This document shows positions 1 to 9,896 of a DNA stretch of 64,000 bases, piece after piece. Every line of letters starts with the position of its first letter. The first letter of the stretch is position 1. The stretch is from positions 210,798 to 274,797 of the forward strand of contig KV918835.1 in the NCBI GenBank assembly GCA_002049455.2. The letters are read 5' to 3'. The stretch is from Porphyra umbilicalis. Lineage: Eukaryota; Rhodophyta; Bangiophyceae; Bangiales; Bangiaceae. Both the position numbers and the translations under genes were made by a program. The notes below the pieces were generated by a model. The model was not told the origin of the DNA. It did no database searches and was given only the letters and a program-made list of their open reading frames with translations.

Positions 1-18
1 GGCATCGCCTCCGTCCAT
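1..18 (-). CDS. Copia gag-pol start, partial
   Basis: These are the first six codons of a Copia polyprotein (ATG at 16-18 on the minus strand). They begin with the same M-D-G-G residues as the complete element at 7576, followed by D-A instead of A-A. The rest lies outside the window. The call depends entirely on the matching leader and LTR upstream of it. Confidence 0.7.
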
Positions 19-179
19 GATGTCGTCTTGTCGTATTGCCCGACCTTGCCGAGCCGTTCGCCTTGACCGTCACGTCCTGGAAGCACCTTGACCTCGTCCT
101 CTTCGCACTTGCCGCGACCGCCGTGACACCAGCTGGCACACCTTGCTCTTGTCACAGCCCCGGCTCTGGGCCCATAACC

Positions 180-597
180 TGTTGAAACGCAGTAGGAATG
201 GGGGTTGGGGATCCACGGTGAAGTGGTTGAGTGGCTTGAGCTTGTGTGTGTGTGTGCGAACGTGCTTTGTTGGTCGTCCTAAGGTTCGCCCGCCTCTCCC
301 AACCGAGAGCACCTCTCAAATAGTCCCCACCGGCCCAAGTGCTCCCCCCTCTCGCGCCCACACCGACGCCCACGCCCTCGCACCAAATCGAATCACTCAC
401 CAAATCAAAAGCCACTAGAGCAAAGCGAAGATCAAATCCAAAACATGCCAAAAGTAACGCCCCAAGATCACCCAACACGAATGTGTGCAACTTGACCACG
501 TCTTGCAAATGTACCATGTGGGGTACCATGAGGGTCACCGACCATCATCCATCCTCAAACCGCCAGTGGAGTCGGCGACGAGCATTACAGTCCAACA
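180..597 (-). repeat. Copia LTR (5' LTR of copy 2)
   Basis: A 418-bp LTR bounded by TGTTG and CAACA short inverted termini. It is the same length as the LTRs at 3197, 7738 and 12448, with scattered substitutions. It is adjacent to Copia leader sequence on its inner side, so it is a 5' LTR on the minus strand and not a solo LTR. Confidence 0.92.
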
Positions 598-2910
598 CGG
601 CGTCGCTTGCCGTCTCGTCGGCTTCCTCCTTTCGACCTGTCGTGGGTCAACTGGCGCCACTCCTCCTCCGTCGTCGTCTCGTCGTCGGCCTCGTAGGCCT
701 CCGTGTTACGTTCCACCTCGTGGATGACGTGCACCCCCGTGGCGGCCGCCTGCACGGTCACGGTGGCTGCGCCGGCACTCCCCGACGACCGCGCCCGCTT
801 GACCGCCTCGCGCGCGGTGTGCGCCCGCTCCTGCTGCTCCGGGGTCATGATGGGGCACTGCTCCACCCAGTGCCCCAGGTCGTAGCACATGACACAGGCC
901 CTTCAACGGCGCATGGCGCCGCCAGCGGGGTACCCGCGCGGGTGAGTAGAGTCCCGCCCGGCATGGCTATACGCCGCGCTGGGGCGTCCTGGGAAGAGGA
1001 CCACTGTCCTCAGCCGGGACCCGGCGGCTCCGGACGCGGCGGAGCCTGGGCCCCGCGTCAGCGGTGACGCGAACTCCGTCGTGCGGCGGTACCCCGTTTG
1101 GGGACCCGCGCTCGGGCCCCAACCCGACGGGACTGGGCCGCCGGTACCGGCGACGAGGGCCGCGGAGCCCTCTCCCTCGGCCGCAGCCAGGGCGGCCTGT
1201 GCCGCGTTCCAATCCCAAGTCGCTCCGCGGGGTCAGCGACAGCCGGTTTTGGGCCGGTGGCTTCGGTACCAACTTCACCTTGTGCAGGGCCCGAAAAAAC
1301 TTCCCTTCCCGATTTAAGTTGGCCTTCAGCTTCGTGAACGACCGCCCAGCCGTGTTGTATTGCCGCGCAGCAGCCCAGAGGGACTCGGAGAGCCCTTGCA
1401 ACAGCACCGACTCAAGCTCCTTTCCGTCCAAGAGGGCTCCGAGAGCGGCATTCAACGCCACGACGCGGTCCAGGAACTGCCCCTCGGTTTCCCGCGCGTG
1501 TTGCTTGGCATACTGCAGCTCGCGGGGGCGGTCGGAAAGGACGTCCTCGTCCAGGAACTCCTCCAGCAGTTCCCGGGTTATGTGCTTGAACTTGGGCTGG
1601 GCGGCCACCGCCGCCGTGTCGCTGCCCATCGGCACCACGTGGCGGATGACCACCGTGACGGTCTTGGAGACCATCCACTGAAGCAGGTACACCGCGGCCC
1701 CTTTTGGTCACGCCGAGGGCGTCGCAGGAGGTATTGAGCTTCCACAGGAAGTTGATGACGCTCACCAGGTCCTTGGAGTCCCAACGCCGATCCTCCGCGA
1801 GCATCATCTCCTTGAGTTCACGCCGGTTATACTGCTGCTGCGCCCGCTGCGTGCGCGAGAACCCGGATGTGCGGTCGCACGGACGATTTGCGTCCGTCTT
1901 GAACAGGGGCCCACCCCCGAGGTCCGGGACCCGCTCCAACCGTTGGTCGTGTCGCAGACGCCGGACCACCTCGCCCACGATCGACTGGCGGAATTCCACC
2001 ATCAACGCCGCCGGTTCGGCCGTATGCTCGGAATCCGCGTCACTATCGGAGGAATGGGCCCCAGCATGGACGACGCCCGCCACGGAGGTGGCCCAACTGG
2101 GCGTGGGCGCCGCCGACATGGTGGACGCACTCGGCCCCGCCCGCGGGGCCACGCAAGGTGGCGCGGGCGGCGCTTCGGGCATGGAAATGAGGCTGTCTCG
2201 GTGATCCAGTCCCGCAGGCGGCGAAGCTCCCTCAGCTCCTGTCGCATCTCGGTGATGAGCAGCTGCGACTCGGTCGTGTCAACGGCTGTCTCGGGGCGGC
2301 GCCCGCCCAACCGCTGCGACCCGCGCACGGAGTGTCCACGGCGCCCCAAGAGGATCCTCATCTGGGCCGCGCTGTCGTCCGTTGGCAACGAGGCCCCGTG
2401 GCGGCGCTTGGTGCACGCCGCCGCCCATGCGGAGGACATCTCCTCCGCCTCCGTCGTGTCCACCTCCGTCGTCTGCGCGTCCGCCCGTCGGCGCGCGGCG
2501 GACGACGGGGGCGGACCGTTCGCGCCTGCGTCCCGGGTCCTCGGTGGGGCGAAAACGTCGCGTCGACGCGCCATGTCCCGGGGGGTGTTCGCGGGCCCCC
2601 CCGGACCCCGTTGGGATGTCATCTCCGTCAGCCCCTGGTCTGAGGCGACGGCTCGGTCGGTCGCCGCGAGATACACGTAGTTCGGGTCAAAGAGCGACGG
2701 GCGATGCACCGTCGCCACCGATTGACCGCCCGCCGTCGACGACGCCGGGCCGCCTCGGCCCAAAGCGATGAGGTCAGGCAAGGACGGCAGCCCGCCCCGT
2801 CCGTCCGGCCGGGCCCCGGCAACCGCGGCGACGTCACCGTCGCTCAAGACCGCGCGAGGCGTGCCCCCGGCCAGGGACGAGGAAGAAGAAGAGAAAGCGA
2901 TGCGTTCCAT
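598..2910 (-). pseudogene. Gypsy gag, frameshifted
   Basis: This is the gag region of the minus-strand Gypsy element, starting at an ATG at 2910, 124 bases inside its 5' LTR. Coherent protein sequence runs through three changes of frame: about 2910-2190, 2180-1700, 1690-970, then 896-598. The middle part is helical and charged, as in capsid proteins (for example the stretch with ELLEEFLDEDVLSDRPRELQ at about 1590-1530). At 896-855 there is a CCHC zinc knuckle of the form C-x2-C-x4-H-x4-C (CVMC...H...C), with an in-frame TGA just before it. The remainder is cut off by the second Copia copy at 597. Frameshifts and stops make this copy non-functional. The Gypsy assignment comes from the LTR, primer-binding site and CCHC order, since no pol is visible here. 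Confidence 0.75.
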
Positions 2911-3012
2911 GGCCCAGGGGGCCGCGGCGCGTGCCGTGAGGCGGTTCCTCCAACGAGCCCGTACAACCTCGACATCGGTGCCAGAGGTCCTGCAACCGGG
3001 AGTGGGACCAAT

Positions 3013-3031
3013 GGTCTCGCCCGGAGCGCCA
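3013..3031 (-). promoter_or_regulatory. Gypsy primer-binding site
   Basis: Two bases inside the 3' end of the 5' LTR, the minus strand reads TGGCGCTCCGGGCGAGACC. It begins with TGG, as expected for a complement to a tRNA 3' CCA end. This fixes the strand of the element and shows that the LTR at 3034-8584 is the 5' LTR. Which tRNA is used is not determined. Confidence 0.8.
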
Positions 3032-3196
3032 AATGTAGCACAACTCCGTAGCCACGGTCCAGAGGAGGGAAGTAACCCACCGCTGCCGCCCCAAGAACGT
3101 GGCCCCTATAGGATCACCCGATCCGGGAACAGGGGACGCCAAAGGTTCAAGACAAAAGGCACGGTTTACTTGCCGGCGACGACGGTGCCTCCTACC

Positions 3197-3614
3197 TGTT
3201 GAATCGCAGTGGGGATAGGGGTTGGGGGACCACGGGGAAGTGGTTGAGTGGCTTGAGCTTGTGTGTGTGTGTGCGAACGTGCTTTGTTGGTTGTCCTAAG
3301 GTTCGCCCGCCTCTCCCAACCGAGAGCACCTCTCAAATAGTCCCCACCGGCCGAAGTGCTCCCCCCTCTCGCGCCCACACCGACGCCCACGCCCTCGCAC
3401 CAATTCGAATCACTCCCCAAATCAAAAGCCACTAGAGCAAAGCGAAGATCAAATCCAAAACATGCCAAAAGTAACAACCCAAGATCACCCAACACGAATG
3501 AGTGCAACTTGACCACGTCTTGCAAATGTACCATGTCGGGTACCATATGGGTCACCGACCATCGTCCAACCGCTAACTAACAGTGGAGTCGGCGACGAGC
3601 ATCACAGTCCAACA
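3197..3614 (-). repeat. Copia 3' LTR
   Basis: 418 bp, TGTTG...CAACA ends, directly preceded on its strand by a purine-rich tract. It pairs with the 5' LTR at 7738-8155. Confidence 0.96.
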
Positions 3615-3625
3615 CTCCTCCTTGC
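3615..3625 (-). promoter_or_regulatory. Copia polypurine tract
   Basis: The minus strand reads GCAAGGAGGAG immediately before the 3' LTR, the expected place and composition for the plus-strand DNA priming site. Confidence 0.8.
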
Positions 3626-3649
3626 TTGTTGCCGCGGCGGTTCTTGTTT

Positions 3650-5305
3650 TCAGCAAAGCCCCATGGCCTCGACATGCTTGTCGTGCTTGGTCTTGCCGAG
3701 CTCCTTCGTCATCGGGTCCGCCACCATGTCGTCCGTTGCACAATGCTCCAGTGTCACCTTTTCCGTCGTGATGGCCTGGCGCACGAAGTGGTAGCGAATG
3801 TCGATGTGCTTAGTGCGCTTGTGCTCGACGGGGTTCTTGGAGAAGTCAATGCACCCGCTGTTGTCGACCTTGATGTTGATCGGCCCGCCCCAGATCGCTG
3901 TCCGCAGCCCTTGAGATGCCACGCTTTGCACGAGCTTGTTCAGCCAAACAGCTTCCTTGCTGGCCTCACATAGAGCCATGTACTCGGCTTCCATCGTCGA
4001 CGGCGCCACCGTCTTCTGCAACTTAGAACCCCAGCTGACGGCTGCTCCGCCAAAAATGAAGGTGAAGCCCGTCGTAGAACGTCGCGTCTCGTGGTCACCC
4101 GCCCAGTCGGCATCACTAAAGCCTTGTAGAACACAGGAAGCGTTCTTGTCGAAGACCAGCCCCTTGTCCATCGAACCCTTGACGTACCGTAGAACGCGCT
4201 TGATCGCCGCCCAATGCTCCTTGCCGTAGCACGAGACAAACCGACTCAGCTTCCCGATAGCGAAGGCGAGGTCAGGACGTGTCCCGACCATCAGGTACAT
4301 TAGACTGCCGACGGCTTCGCGGTAGGGCAGCGCGTCCTCGCTCTCGTCGGCCTTGACCAGCTGCAGGCCCACCTCCAGCGGCGTTCCGATCGGGTTGCAC
4401 TCCGCCATACCGAACTTCTCCAGCACTTGCGCCGCGTACTTGCCCTGCGACAGCTTGAGGGTGCCCAACGCCTTGACACGTCTTATCTCTAGCCCGAGGA
4501 TGACCTTCGCCTCGCCCAGGTCCTTCATCTCAAAACGCTGGTGCAGAGCGTCCTTAATCTTGTAGATCGCCGCCAGGCTTGATGCCACCAACAGGAGATC
4601 GTCGACGTACACCAGGACGATGATGATTTCGCCGTCATCCATGAGGAGGTAGAGGCATGCATCTGGGTCAATGTTGTCAAACCCCTGCGACTTGAGGAAG
4701 TCGTCGAGCTTGGCGTACCACATCTTGGGAGCTTGCTTCAACCCATACAACGCTTGAAGGAGACGACAAACTTTGTCAGGATACGTCGGATCGACATAGC
4801 CGTCTGGCTGCTCCATGTAGACCTCCTCTTCAAGGTCGCCGTTGAGGAATGCCGTCTTGACGTCCATCTGATGTAGCTCCCACCCGTTCGCCGCCGTCAT
4901 CGCCAGGATGCATCGGATGGTAGTGAATTTGGCCACCGGCGCGAACGTCTCGTTGAAGTCGAGCCCCTTGATCTGCCGGTTCCCCATGAAGCACAGACGC
5001 GCCTTGTGCCGCGTCGTGTTGTTCCCGTTCTTGTCAACCTCGTTCTTGACCTTGTACACCCACTTGCCCTTCAGCACGCGTCGACTGGCCGGGCGATCCG
5101 TCAAGCGCCAAGTCTTGTTCTTGCGGATGGCCTCCATCTCCTCGTCCATGGCAATCTGCCACTTAGCCGATTCCTGCCCTTGAACGGCTTGCACGTACGT
5201 CGTGGGCGCCTCGTGAGCAACCAGGCTCACCGGGCGCCAGTACTCGACAGGGGGTCGCCGCGCTCTGCCGCTCCGACGCAGCGTGTCTTGAGAGCCGCCA
5301 CAACC
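3650..5305 (-). CDS. Copia pol 3' half: reverse transcriptase and RNase H
   Basis: This is the second half of the Copia polyprotein, in the same frame as the gag-integrase half and separated from it only by the TAA at 5306-5308. It opens with the arginine-rich linker typical of Copia just before the RT domain (RRPPVEYW, about 5253-5230). The RT carries QMDVKTAFLNG (first catalytic Asp, about 4865) and the active-site box YVDD (about 4607-4596). The C-terminal RNase H has SDADWAGD, TMEAEYMAL and a VDNSGCIDFSKNP stretch followed by the conserved HIDIRYHFVR. The stop is TGA at 3650. There is no independent ATG placed to start this half, so it depends on readthrough or was originally one ORF. Confidence 0.95.
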   Translation of the reverse strand, partial: GCGGSQDTLRRSGRARRPPVEYWRPVSLVAHEAPTTYVQAVQGQESAKWQIAMDEEMEAIRKNKTWRLTDRPASRRVLKGKWVYKVKNEVDKNGNNTTRHKARLCFMGNRQIKGLDFNETFAPVAKFTTIRCILAMTAANGWELHQMDVKTAFLNGDLEEEVYMEQPDGYVDPTYPDKVCRLLQALYGLKQAPKMWYAKLDDFLKSQGFDNIDPDACLYLLMDDGEIIIVLVYVDDLLLVASSLAAIYKIKDALHQRFEMKDLGEAKVILGLEIRRVKALGTLKLSQGKYAAQVLEKFGMAECNPIGTPLEVGLQLVKADESEDALPYREAVGSLMYLMVGTRPDLAFAIGKLSRFVSCYGKEHWAAIKRVLRYVKGSMDKGLVFDKNASCVLQGFSDADWAGDHETRRSTTGFTFIFGGAAVSWGSKLQKTVAPSTMEAEYMALCEASKEAVWLNKLVQSVASQGLRTAIWGGPINIKVDNSGCIDFSKNPVEHKRTKHIDIRYHFVRQAITTEKVTLEHCATDDMVADPMTKELGKTKHDKHVEAMGLC

Positions 5306-7576
5306 TTAATTGTCGTCCGTGGACTTGTCAGATCCATCGTCTTGCTTGTCATCCTTGTCGTCATTTTCAGCATCCACGTCTTCGCCGTTGCTTGCAGGGC
5401 CCAAACCCGTCTCGACTCCGACGTTTTCGTCTCCGGGAAGCTCCTCGGCAACTTCTGCCACCTCGCTTACGTTCGTCTCGGCGAACACGACGCTTCGTGC
5501 CTTGACGACCTTGCCGTCGTCGAGGATGACCTTGTACGCCTTGCTGCCATCGGGATAGCCTAAGAAGACGCCCTTCGCCGCCTTGTCGCCAAACTTGCCG
5601 TCAATGTGACTCTTGTGCAGCACCACCCAGCATGTCGACCCAAACACCCGCATGTGGCGTACGTCGGGCTTATTTCCGGTCCATAGCTCAAAAGACGTCT
5701 TGCCGACAGGAAGCGCCCGGCTGGTGACGCGGTTTTTGATGTAGACCGCCGTGTTGATGGCATCCGCCCAAAGATCTTGATCGACGTCCTTGTGTCGCAT
5801 CATGGTGCGAGCCATCTCCACGAGAACTCGGTTGAGCCGCTCAGCAACCCCGTTCTGCTGCGGCGTGTCGGGCACCGTGGTCTGGTGCGTCGTGCCGTTC
5901 TCATCGTGAAGAGCCTTGAATGCATTCGACACATACTCGCCGCCATTATCGGAGCGTAGGATATTGATCTTGGTTCCCGTGTGCAGCTGGGCCTTCGTCA
6001 GCCACTTCTTATACTCCGAGAGCAGATCGCTCTTCTTCTGCAGGAAGACCACGTCTGTCCAGCGGGAGAAGTCGTCAGTGAAGGTGCCAAAGTAGAGCGC
6101 ACCGCCACGCGACGGCTCCGACATTGGCCCGCCCAGGTCCGAGTGCACGAGCTGCAGGCGCTTGCTGACTCGAACTCCTCCTGCACTAGGCATAGGCGTC
6201 ATAGCCGCCTTCCCATACACGCACGGCTCGCAGACGTCCTTGACCGCCATGGACGAGCACTTGAGTCCATTGATGTCCTTGTTCTTGATCATCCGCTTGA
6301 CGCCAGCCACGTTGACGTGCCCAAGGCGCTCATGCCAGAGCTGAAGAGAGGCCACCGCAGCAATATCCAACAGTGGGGCCATGTCCAGGTGGTAGAGCCC
6401 GTTCTTACGAGTGCCGCGCGCAGCAGTCTTCTCGTTCATCTTGATGATCGTCTTACCGCCCTTGAATGACACCTCCGCCTCACGCTCCTCCATCATGCCG
6501 ACCGACATGAGGTTGAAGCCCATTGTAGGAACATGGAGCACCTTCTCCAACTTGATCTTGCGCGTCTTGCCGTGAACGATGACATTGAGCACGACGGTTC
6601 CGACGCCCGCCGTGGCTACGGACCCCTTGTCACCCATCGTGACGCTCCGTCCCGTTGTCGTATGGTAGTCGTCAAAGCACCCGCGCATCCAGCACATGTG
6701 TGCAGACGCCGCAGAGTCCACTAGCCACGACTTGGAGATGTCATCGCTGTCAGCTGCATTGCCCACCAGACAGATGGCGTCGTCGCTGTCGCTACCATCG
6801 TCAGCCGCAATCGCGGCCACCTTGTCATGTCTCTGCTTCTTGGCCTTGAGCTCTGGGCAGTCGTGAGAGATATGCCCAAACTTATGGCAGTAGTAACACT
6901 CGATCTTGGAGAGGTCACCACGGCGGCCTTGACCTCGATAGTTGGCGCCGACGAGTGCCATGTCGCCAATGCGCTTCGTCGCCGGTGACTTGTCCGCCTG
7001 CCGCCGCTCCTCCTGAAGCAAGCGGCTCTTGACAAAGTCGAGGCTCAGCTCGTCCTCGCCCTTGGCGTCGAGAGCCACTAGCAGGTTCTCGTACTTGGAC
7101 GTCAGCCCGTTAAGGACGCTCATGGCAACGTCCATCTCCGTCACCTCGCCGCCCATGGCCTTAAGGTTCTCGCCGAGGTTGCGCACGCGGTTGATGTAGC
7201 TAAGCATGCCCTCGCCGACGGTCAATTCGACGGTGTAGAACTCGCGTCGCGCCTTCATCTTGTTCATCAAACTCTTGCGCTGGAAGACACCTTGCAGCGT
7301 CGACCACATTTCCGCCGTCGTCTTGCAGCCCGACACGTGCTCGAGCTGCTCAGATCCAAGGGTGAGCCCGATGATGGCGCTCGCCTTCGTGTCTCGACGC
7401 TTCCACACCGCCAACTCGCGGGCATCCGCGTCCGTCGGCTTGCCGTCTTCGTCAAGCATATCGTCCAGGTCGCGCAGCGCAAGGACCATCTTAATGCGCT
7501 GGCGCCACTCGTGGAAGTTCGCCTCCGTCAACTTGTCGATCTTGATGCCGCCCATTCCGGCAGCGCCTCCGTCCAT
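5306..7576 (-). CDS. Copia gag-protease-integrase
   Basis: 756 residues from an ATG at 7576. Gag-like domain at about 1-200; CCHC zinc knuckle C227-C230-H235-C240; aspartic protease with the motif LVDSAASAH, active-site D287, where most retroviral-type enzymes have DS/TG. The pre-integrase zinc motif follows with H415, H420, C449 and C452. The integrase core has D480, D543 (RSDNGGEY) and E579 (QQNGVAERLN), spaced as DD35E. Gene order protease-integrase-RT defines Ty1/Copia. The frame then stops at TAA 5306 after an acidic, Asp/Ser-rich tail and would otherwise run straight into the RT half. The whole 1,309-codon frame is of normal Copia length, which favours a recent nonsense change over a designed two-ORF layout. 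Confidence 0.96.
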   Translation of the reverse strand: MDGGAAGMGGIKIDKLTEANFHEWRQRIKMVLALRDLDDMLDEDGKPTDADARELAVWKRRDTKASAIIGLTLGSEQLEHVSGCKTTAEMWSTLQGVFQRKSLMNKMKARREFYTVELTVGEGMLSYINRVRNLGENLKAMGGEVTEMDVAMSVLNGLTSKYENLLVALDAKGEDELSLDFVKSRLLQEERRQADKSPATKRIGDMALVGANYRGQGRRGDLSKIECYYCHKFGHISHDCPELKAKKQRHDKVAAIAADDGSDSDDAICLVGNAADSDDISKSWLVDSAASAHMCWMRGCFDDYHTTTGRSVTMGDKGSVATAGVGTVVLNVIVHGKTRKIKLEKVLHVPTMGFNLMSVGMMEEREAEVSFKGGKTIIKMNEKTAARGTRKNGLYHLDMAPLLDIAAVASLQLWHERLGHVNVAGVKRMIKNKDINGLKCSSMAVKDVCEPCVYGKAAMTPMPSAGGVRVSKRLQLVHSDLGGPMSEPSRGGALYFGTFTDDFSRWTDVVFLQKKSDLLSEYKKWLTKAQLHTGTKINILRSDNGGEYVSNAFKALHDENGTTHQTTVPDTPQQNGVAERLNRVLVEMARTMMRHKDVDQDLWADAINTAVYIKNRVTSRALPVGKTSFELWTGNKPDVRHMRVFGSTCWVVLHKSHIDGKFGDKAAKGVFLGYPDGSKAYKVILDDGKVVKARSVVFAETNVSEVAEVAEELPGDENVGVETGLGPASNGEDVDAENDDKDDKQDDGSDKSTDDN

Positions 7577-7719
7577 GTTGTCTTCTTGTCGTATCGCCCG
7601 ACCTTGCCGAGCCGTGCGCCTTGACCGTCACGTCCTTTAACCACCTTGACCTCGTCTTCTTCGCACTTGCTGCGACCGCAGCGACACCAGCTGCCACACC
7701 TTGCTCTTGTCACAGCCCC

Positions 7720-7737
7720 GGCTCTGGGCCCATAACC
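7720..7737 (-). promoter_or_regulatory. Copia primer-binding region
   Basis: Directly inside the 5' LTR the minus strand reads GGTTATGGGCCCAGAGCC. Position and composition fit a Copia tRNA primer site (plant Copia sites often contain CAGAGC), but the exact tRNA cannot be assigned. The same sequence adjoins the LTR of copy 2 at about 162-179. Confidence 0.55.
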
Positions 7738-8155
7738 TGTTGAATCGCAGTGGGGATAGGGGTTGGGGGACCACGGTGAAGTGGTTGAGTGGCTTGAGCT
7801 TGTGTGTGTGTGTGCGAACGTGCTTTGTTGGTTGTCCTAAGGTTCGCCCGCCTCTCCCAACCGAGAGCACCTCTCAAATAGTCCCCACCGGCCGAAGTGC
7901 TCCCCCCTCTCGCGCCCACACCGACGCCCACGCCCTCGCACCAATTCGAATCACTCCCCAAATCAAAAGCCACTAGAGCAAAGCGAAGATCAAATCCAAA
8001 ACATGCCAAAAGTAACAACCCAAGATCACCCAACACGAACGAGTGCAACTTGACCACGTCTTGCAAATGTACCATGTCGGGTACCATAAGGGTCACCGAC
8101 CATCGTCTAACCGCTAACCGCCAGTGGAGTCGGCGACGAGCATCACAGTCCATCA
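7738..8155 (-). repeat. Copia 5' LTR
   Basis: 418 bp, the partner of 3197-3614. On the minus strand it precedes the leader and gag ATG. Its last base pairs are TCCATCA where the 3' LTR has TCCAACA. Confidence 0.96.
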
Positions 8156-8584
8156 CTACCGTCGTCGCCCTTAGTCCTAAAGAGGGCGGAAACCGTTGCG
8201 GTGGTCCAATTCTTCTTCTGGGAATTCGCCCACGCCACCGGCCAACCAGTACAACTAAGTACAATACGAGAGAAATCCCCCAAGGCGATAAGTACAGACG
8301 AGGGGGATCGCGCCGGCCGGGCTGCGCCTGACGTGGCGGCCCCTGGCGTGGCCACACAGTGGCGCGCGCGCACCACATAACCACCTTGCCTAGCGGCGCC
8401 CTGACAGCCGTGCGCCCCTGGCCCCGGCGTCCGCGCCCCCGACAGCTGCCCAGGCGAGGGCGAGGGGCCACCTGCGGGGCCTTGGCGGCCGTGCCGCCCG
8501 CCCCGGCGCTTGCCACCCGCGGACCGCGCTCACCCGGTCCCCGCCGAGGTTTCCCAGCACCACCCCCCGCTGGGTGGTGCTACA

Positions 8585-9896
8585 ACCACTTTTGGTTCGG
8601 CGGCGAGCCCTCTGTCTACAGCGAGCAAGATTTTGAAATGCGGCCTCGTATGCCGCGCGTGGTCTTTATGCGTCTCTAAGCGGCGGTGCACGACGAGCCG
8701 TGGTGGAGGCGATCCGTCAACGCGACCGGGCGCCTGCAGTCCCACTCAATCCAGAAGCTGGCCGCCGGGCTCCGCGTGCTGGGCTACGGAGAGTTCTACG
8801 ACCGCGCCGGTGAGTACTGCCGGCTGTCGCGCTTAACCATCGCCGAGGCTACCAGGCGTCTGACCAGGCTCGTTGTGGACAAGTGGAAGCAGACGTCCCT
8901 GCGCCGCGCGACGGACGAGGAGCTCAAGCACATCCTTTCCCGCAACGCAACCCGCGGCATGCCGGGCTGCATCGGCTTTATTGCCTGCACGCATTGGCAG
9001 TGGCTCAAGTGCCCCAAGGACCTCGACGGGCAGTACCATGACCGCAAGGATGAGAGCTCTGTGGTGATTGGGAGTGTGTGTGATGAGGACATCTACATCT
9101 GGCACTTTTCAATGGGGCGCCCGGGAGCTACAACAACGAGAACGTGCTGGCGTCCTCCCCGCTCATTTTGGACGTGAACGCTGGTCTGTGCCCCCCGCAA
9201 AACATCAAGTACACACTGAACGGCCGGACCCGTCGCTTGCTTTTCTACGCGGCCGATCAAGGACACCCCCGCTATGCCCTGTTTGCTATGCCGCATCTTA
9301 AACCCTACACTCCCAAGCTCTTAGTGTACAATGGCCTGCAGGAGGCCGTGCGCAAGGACGCTGAGCGCCTGTACGCGGTGATGCCATCGCGCTTCAACAT
9401 TGTATTACGACCGGCATGTTTCACGACGGTTTCGCGGATGCCCGACACCGGCACGTATGTGGACATCGTGCACAACATGGCCATCGAGTGCACGCGTGGC
9501 GGATTTATGGCGCAACGGCGCATGCAGGGCGATGCGGACCTGCGGGATGGTGTCGAGGAGATGGACGGGGACGAGCCAAGCAACGTGGCCTCGGGCGAGT
9601 GGGCGCGCAACGAGGCAACTCGCGGTCAACGAGCGTCACCCAACCGTGAGGCGGCCGTTTATCTCAACGACGGGCCACGCCATCCTGGGGTATGGGGACC
9701 GGCAGTGGCCGAGAATGCCGACCTCGGCCGCGGTAGGGCAGCCAGTTTCGAGCAAGACGCGCCTGTACGCTATCTGCGGTACACCGATGGAGCCGATTGC
9801 GAGGCCAAGGACACGAGCGCCCACTGGGCTTTGCTTCAAGACCTGTCCGAGCACATCTTTGCTGATCTTGGCCGCTTGCTGCTGCCATATTGCTGA
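8585..9896 (+). pseudogene. PIF/Harbinger transposase (Plant_tran / DDE_Tnp_4 type), broken
   Basis: Cut-and-paste transposase remnant. Conserved landmarks run in order: PSVYSEQDFEMRPRMPR (about 8608), an AGLRVLGYG helix region, MPGCIGFIACTHWQW (about 8960-9003), VCDEDIYIWHF (about 9078), a displaced SYNNENVLASSPL block, AADQGHPRYALF (about 9250) and QEAVRKDAERLYAVMPSRF (about 9340). Damage: the 5' end is missing, replaced by the Gypsy LTR; an in-frame TAA at 8677-8679; a single-base frameshift near 9120. The residue equivalent to the first catalytic Asp of the GSIDCMHW-type motif is Ala (FIACTHW, GCC). The last few codons run into a MITE at 9888. It cannot be active. Confidence 0.88.

Larger units (their letters stand above)
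1..597 (-). mobile_element. Copia element copy 2, 5' end only (runs off window)
   Basis: The sequence matches the 5' LTR plus leader of the complete Copia element at 3197-8155. It holds a 418-bp LTR (180-597), then the leader with the same primer-binding region, then the first codons of the same gag at 1-18. The body continues beyond the left edge. It is inserted into the gag of the surrounding Gypsy element, with the junction at 597/598. The candidate 5-bp target duplication at 598-602 (CGGCG) cannot be checked because the other end is outside the window. Confidence 0.9.
3197..8155 (-). mobile_element. Complete Ty1/Copia LTR retrotransposon
   Basis: A complete element of 4,959 bp with two 418-bp LTRs, a polypurine tract, a primer-binding region and a full gag-protease-integrase-RT-RNase H gene in Copia order. 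It is flanked by a perfect 5-bp target duplication, CTACC, at 3192-3196 and 8156-8160. The two LTRs differ at roughly eight positions by eye, so the insertion is not brand new but still young. It sits inside a Gypsy LTR, and the undisrupted version of that site can be read at about 24341-24350. The coding frame has no frameshift and a single in-frame stop (TAA, 5306-5308). Confidence 0.97.
3034..8584 (-). repeat. Gypsy 5' LTR (587 bp), split by Copia insertion
   Basis: The LTR reads on the minus strand from 8584 to 3034 and begins TGTAGCAC and ends GTGCTACA. It is split by the Copia element: 3034-3196 (163 bp) plus 8161-8584 (424 bp) gives 587 bp, exactly the length of the uninterrupted copy at 23921-24507. 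The primer-binding site follows directly inside, and the outer end abuts a Harbinger transposase remnant, so this Gypsy element landed in that gene. Confidence 0.92.
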
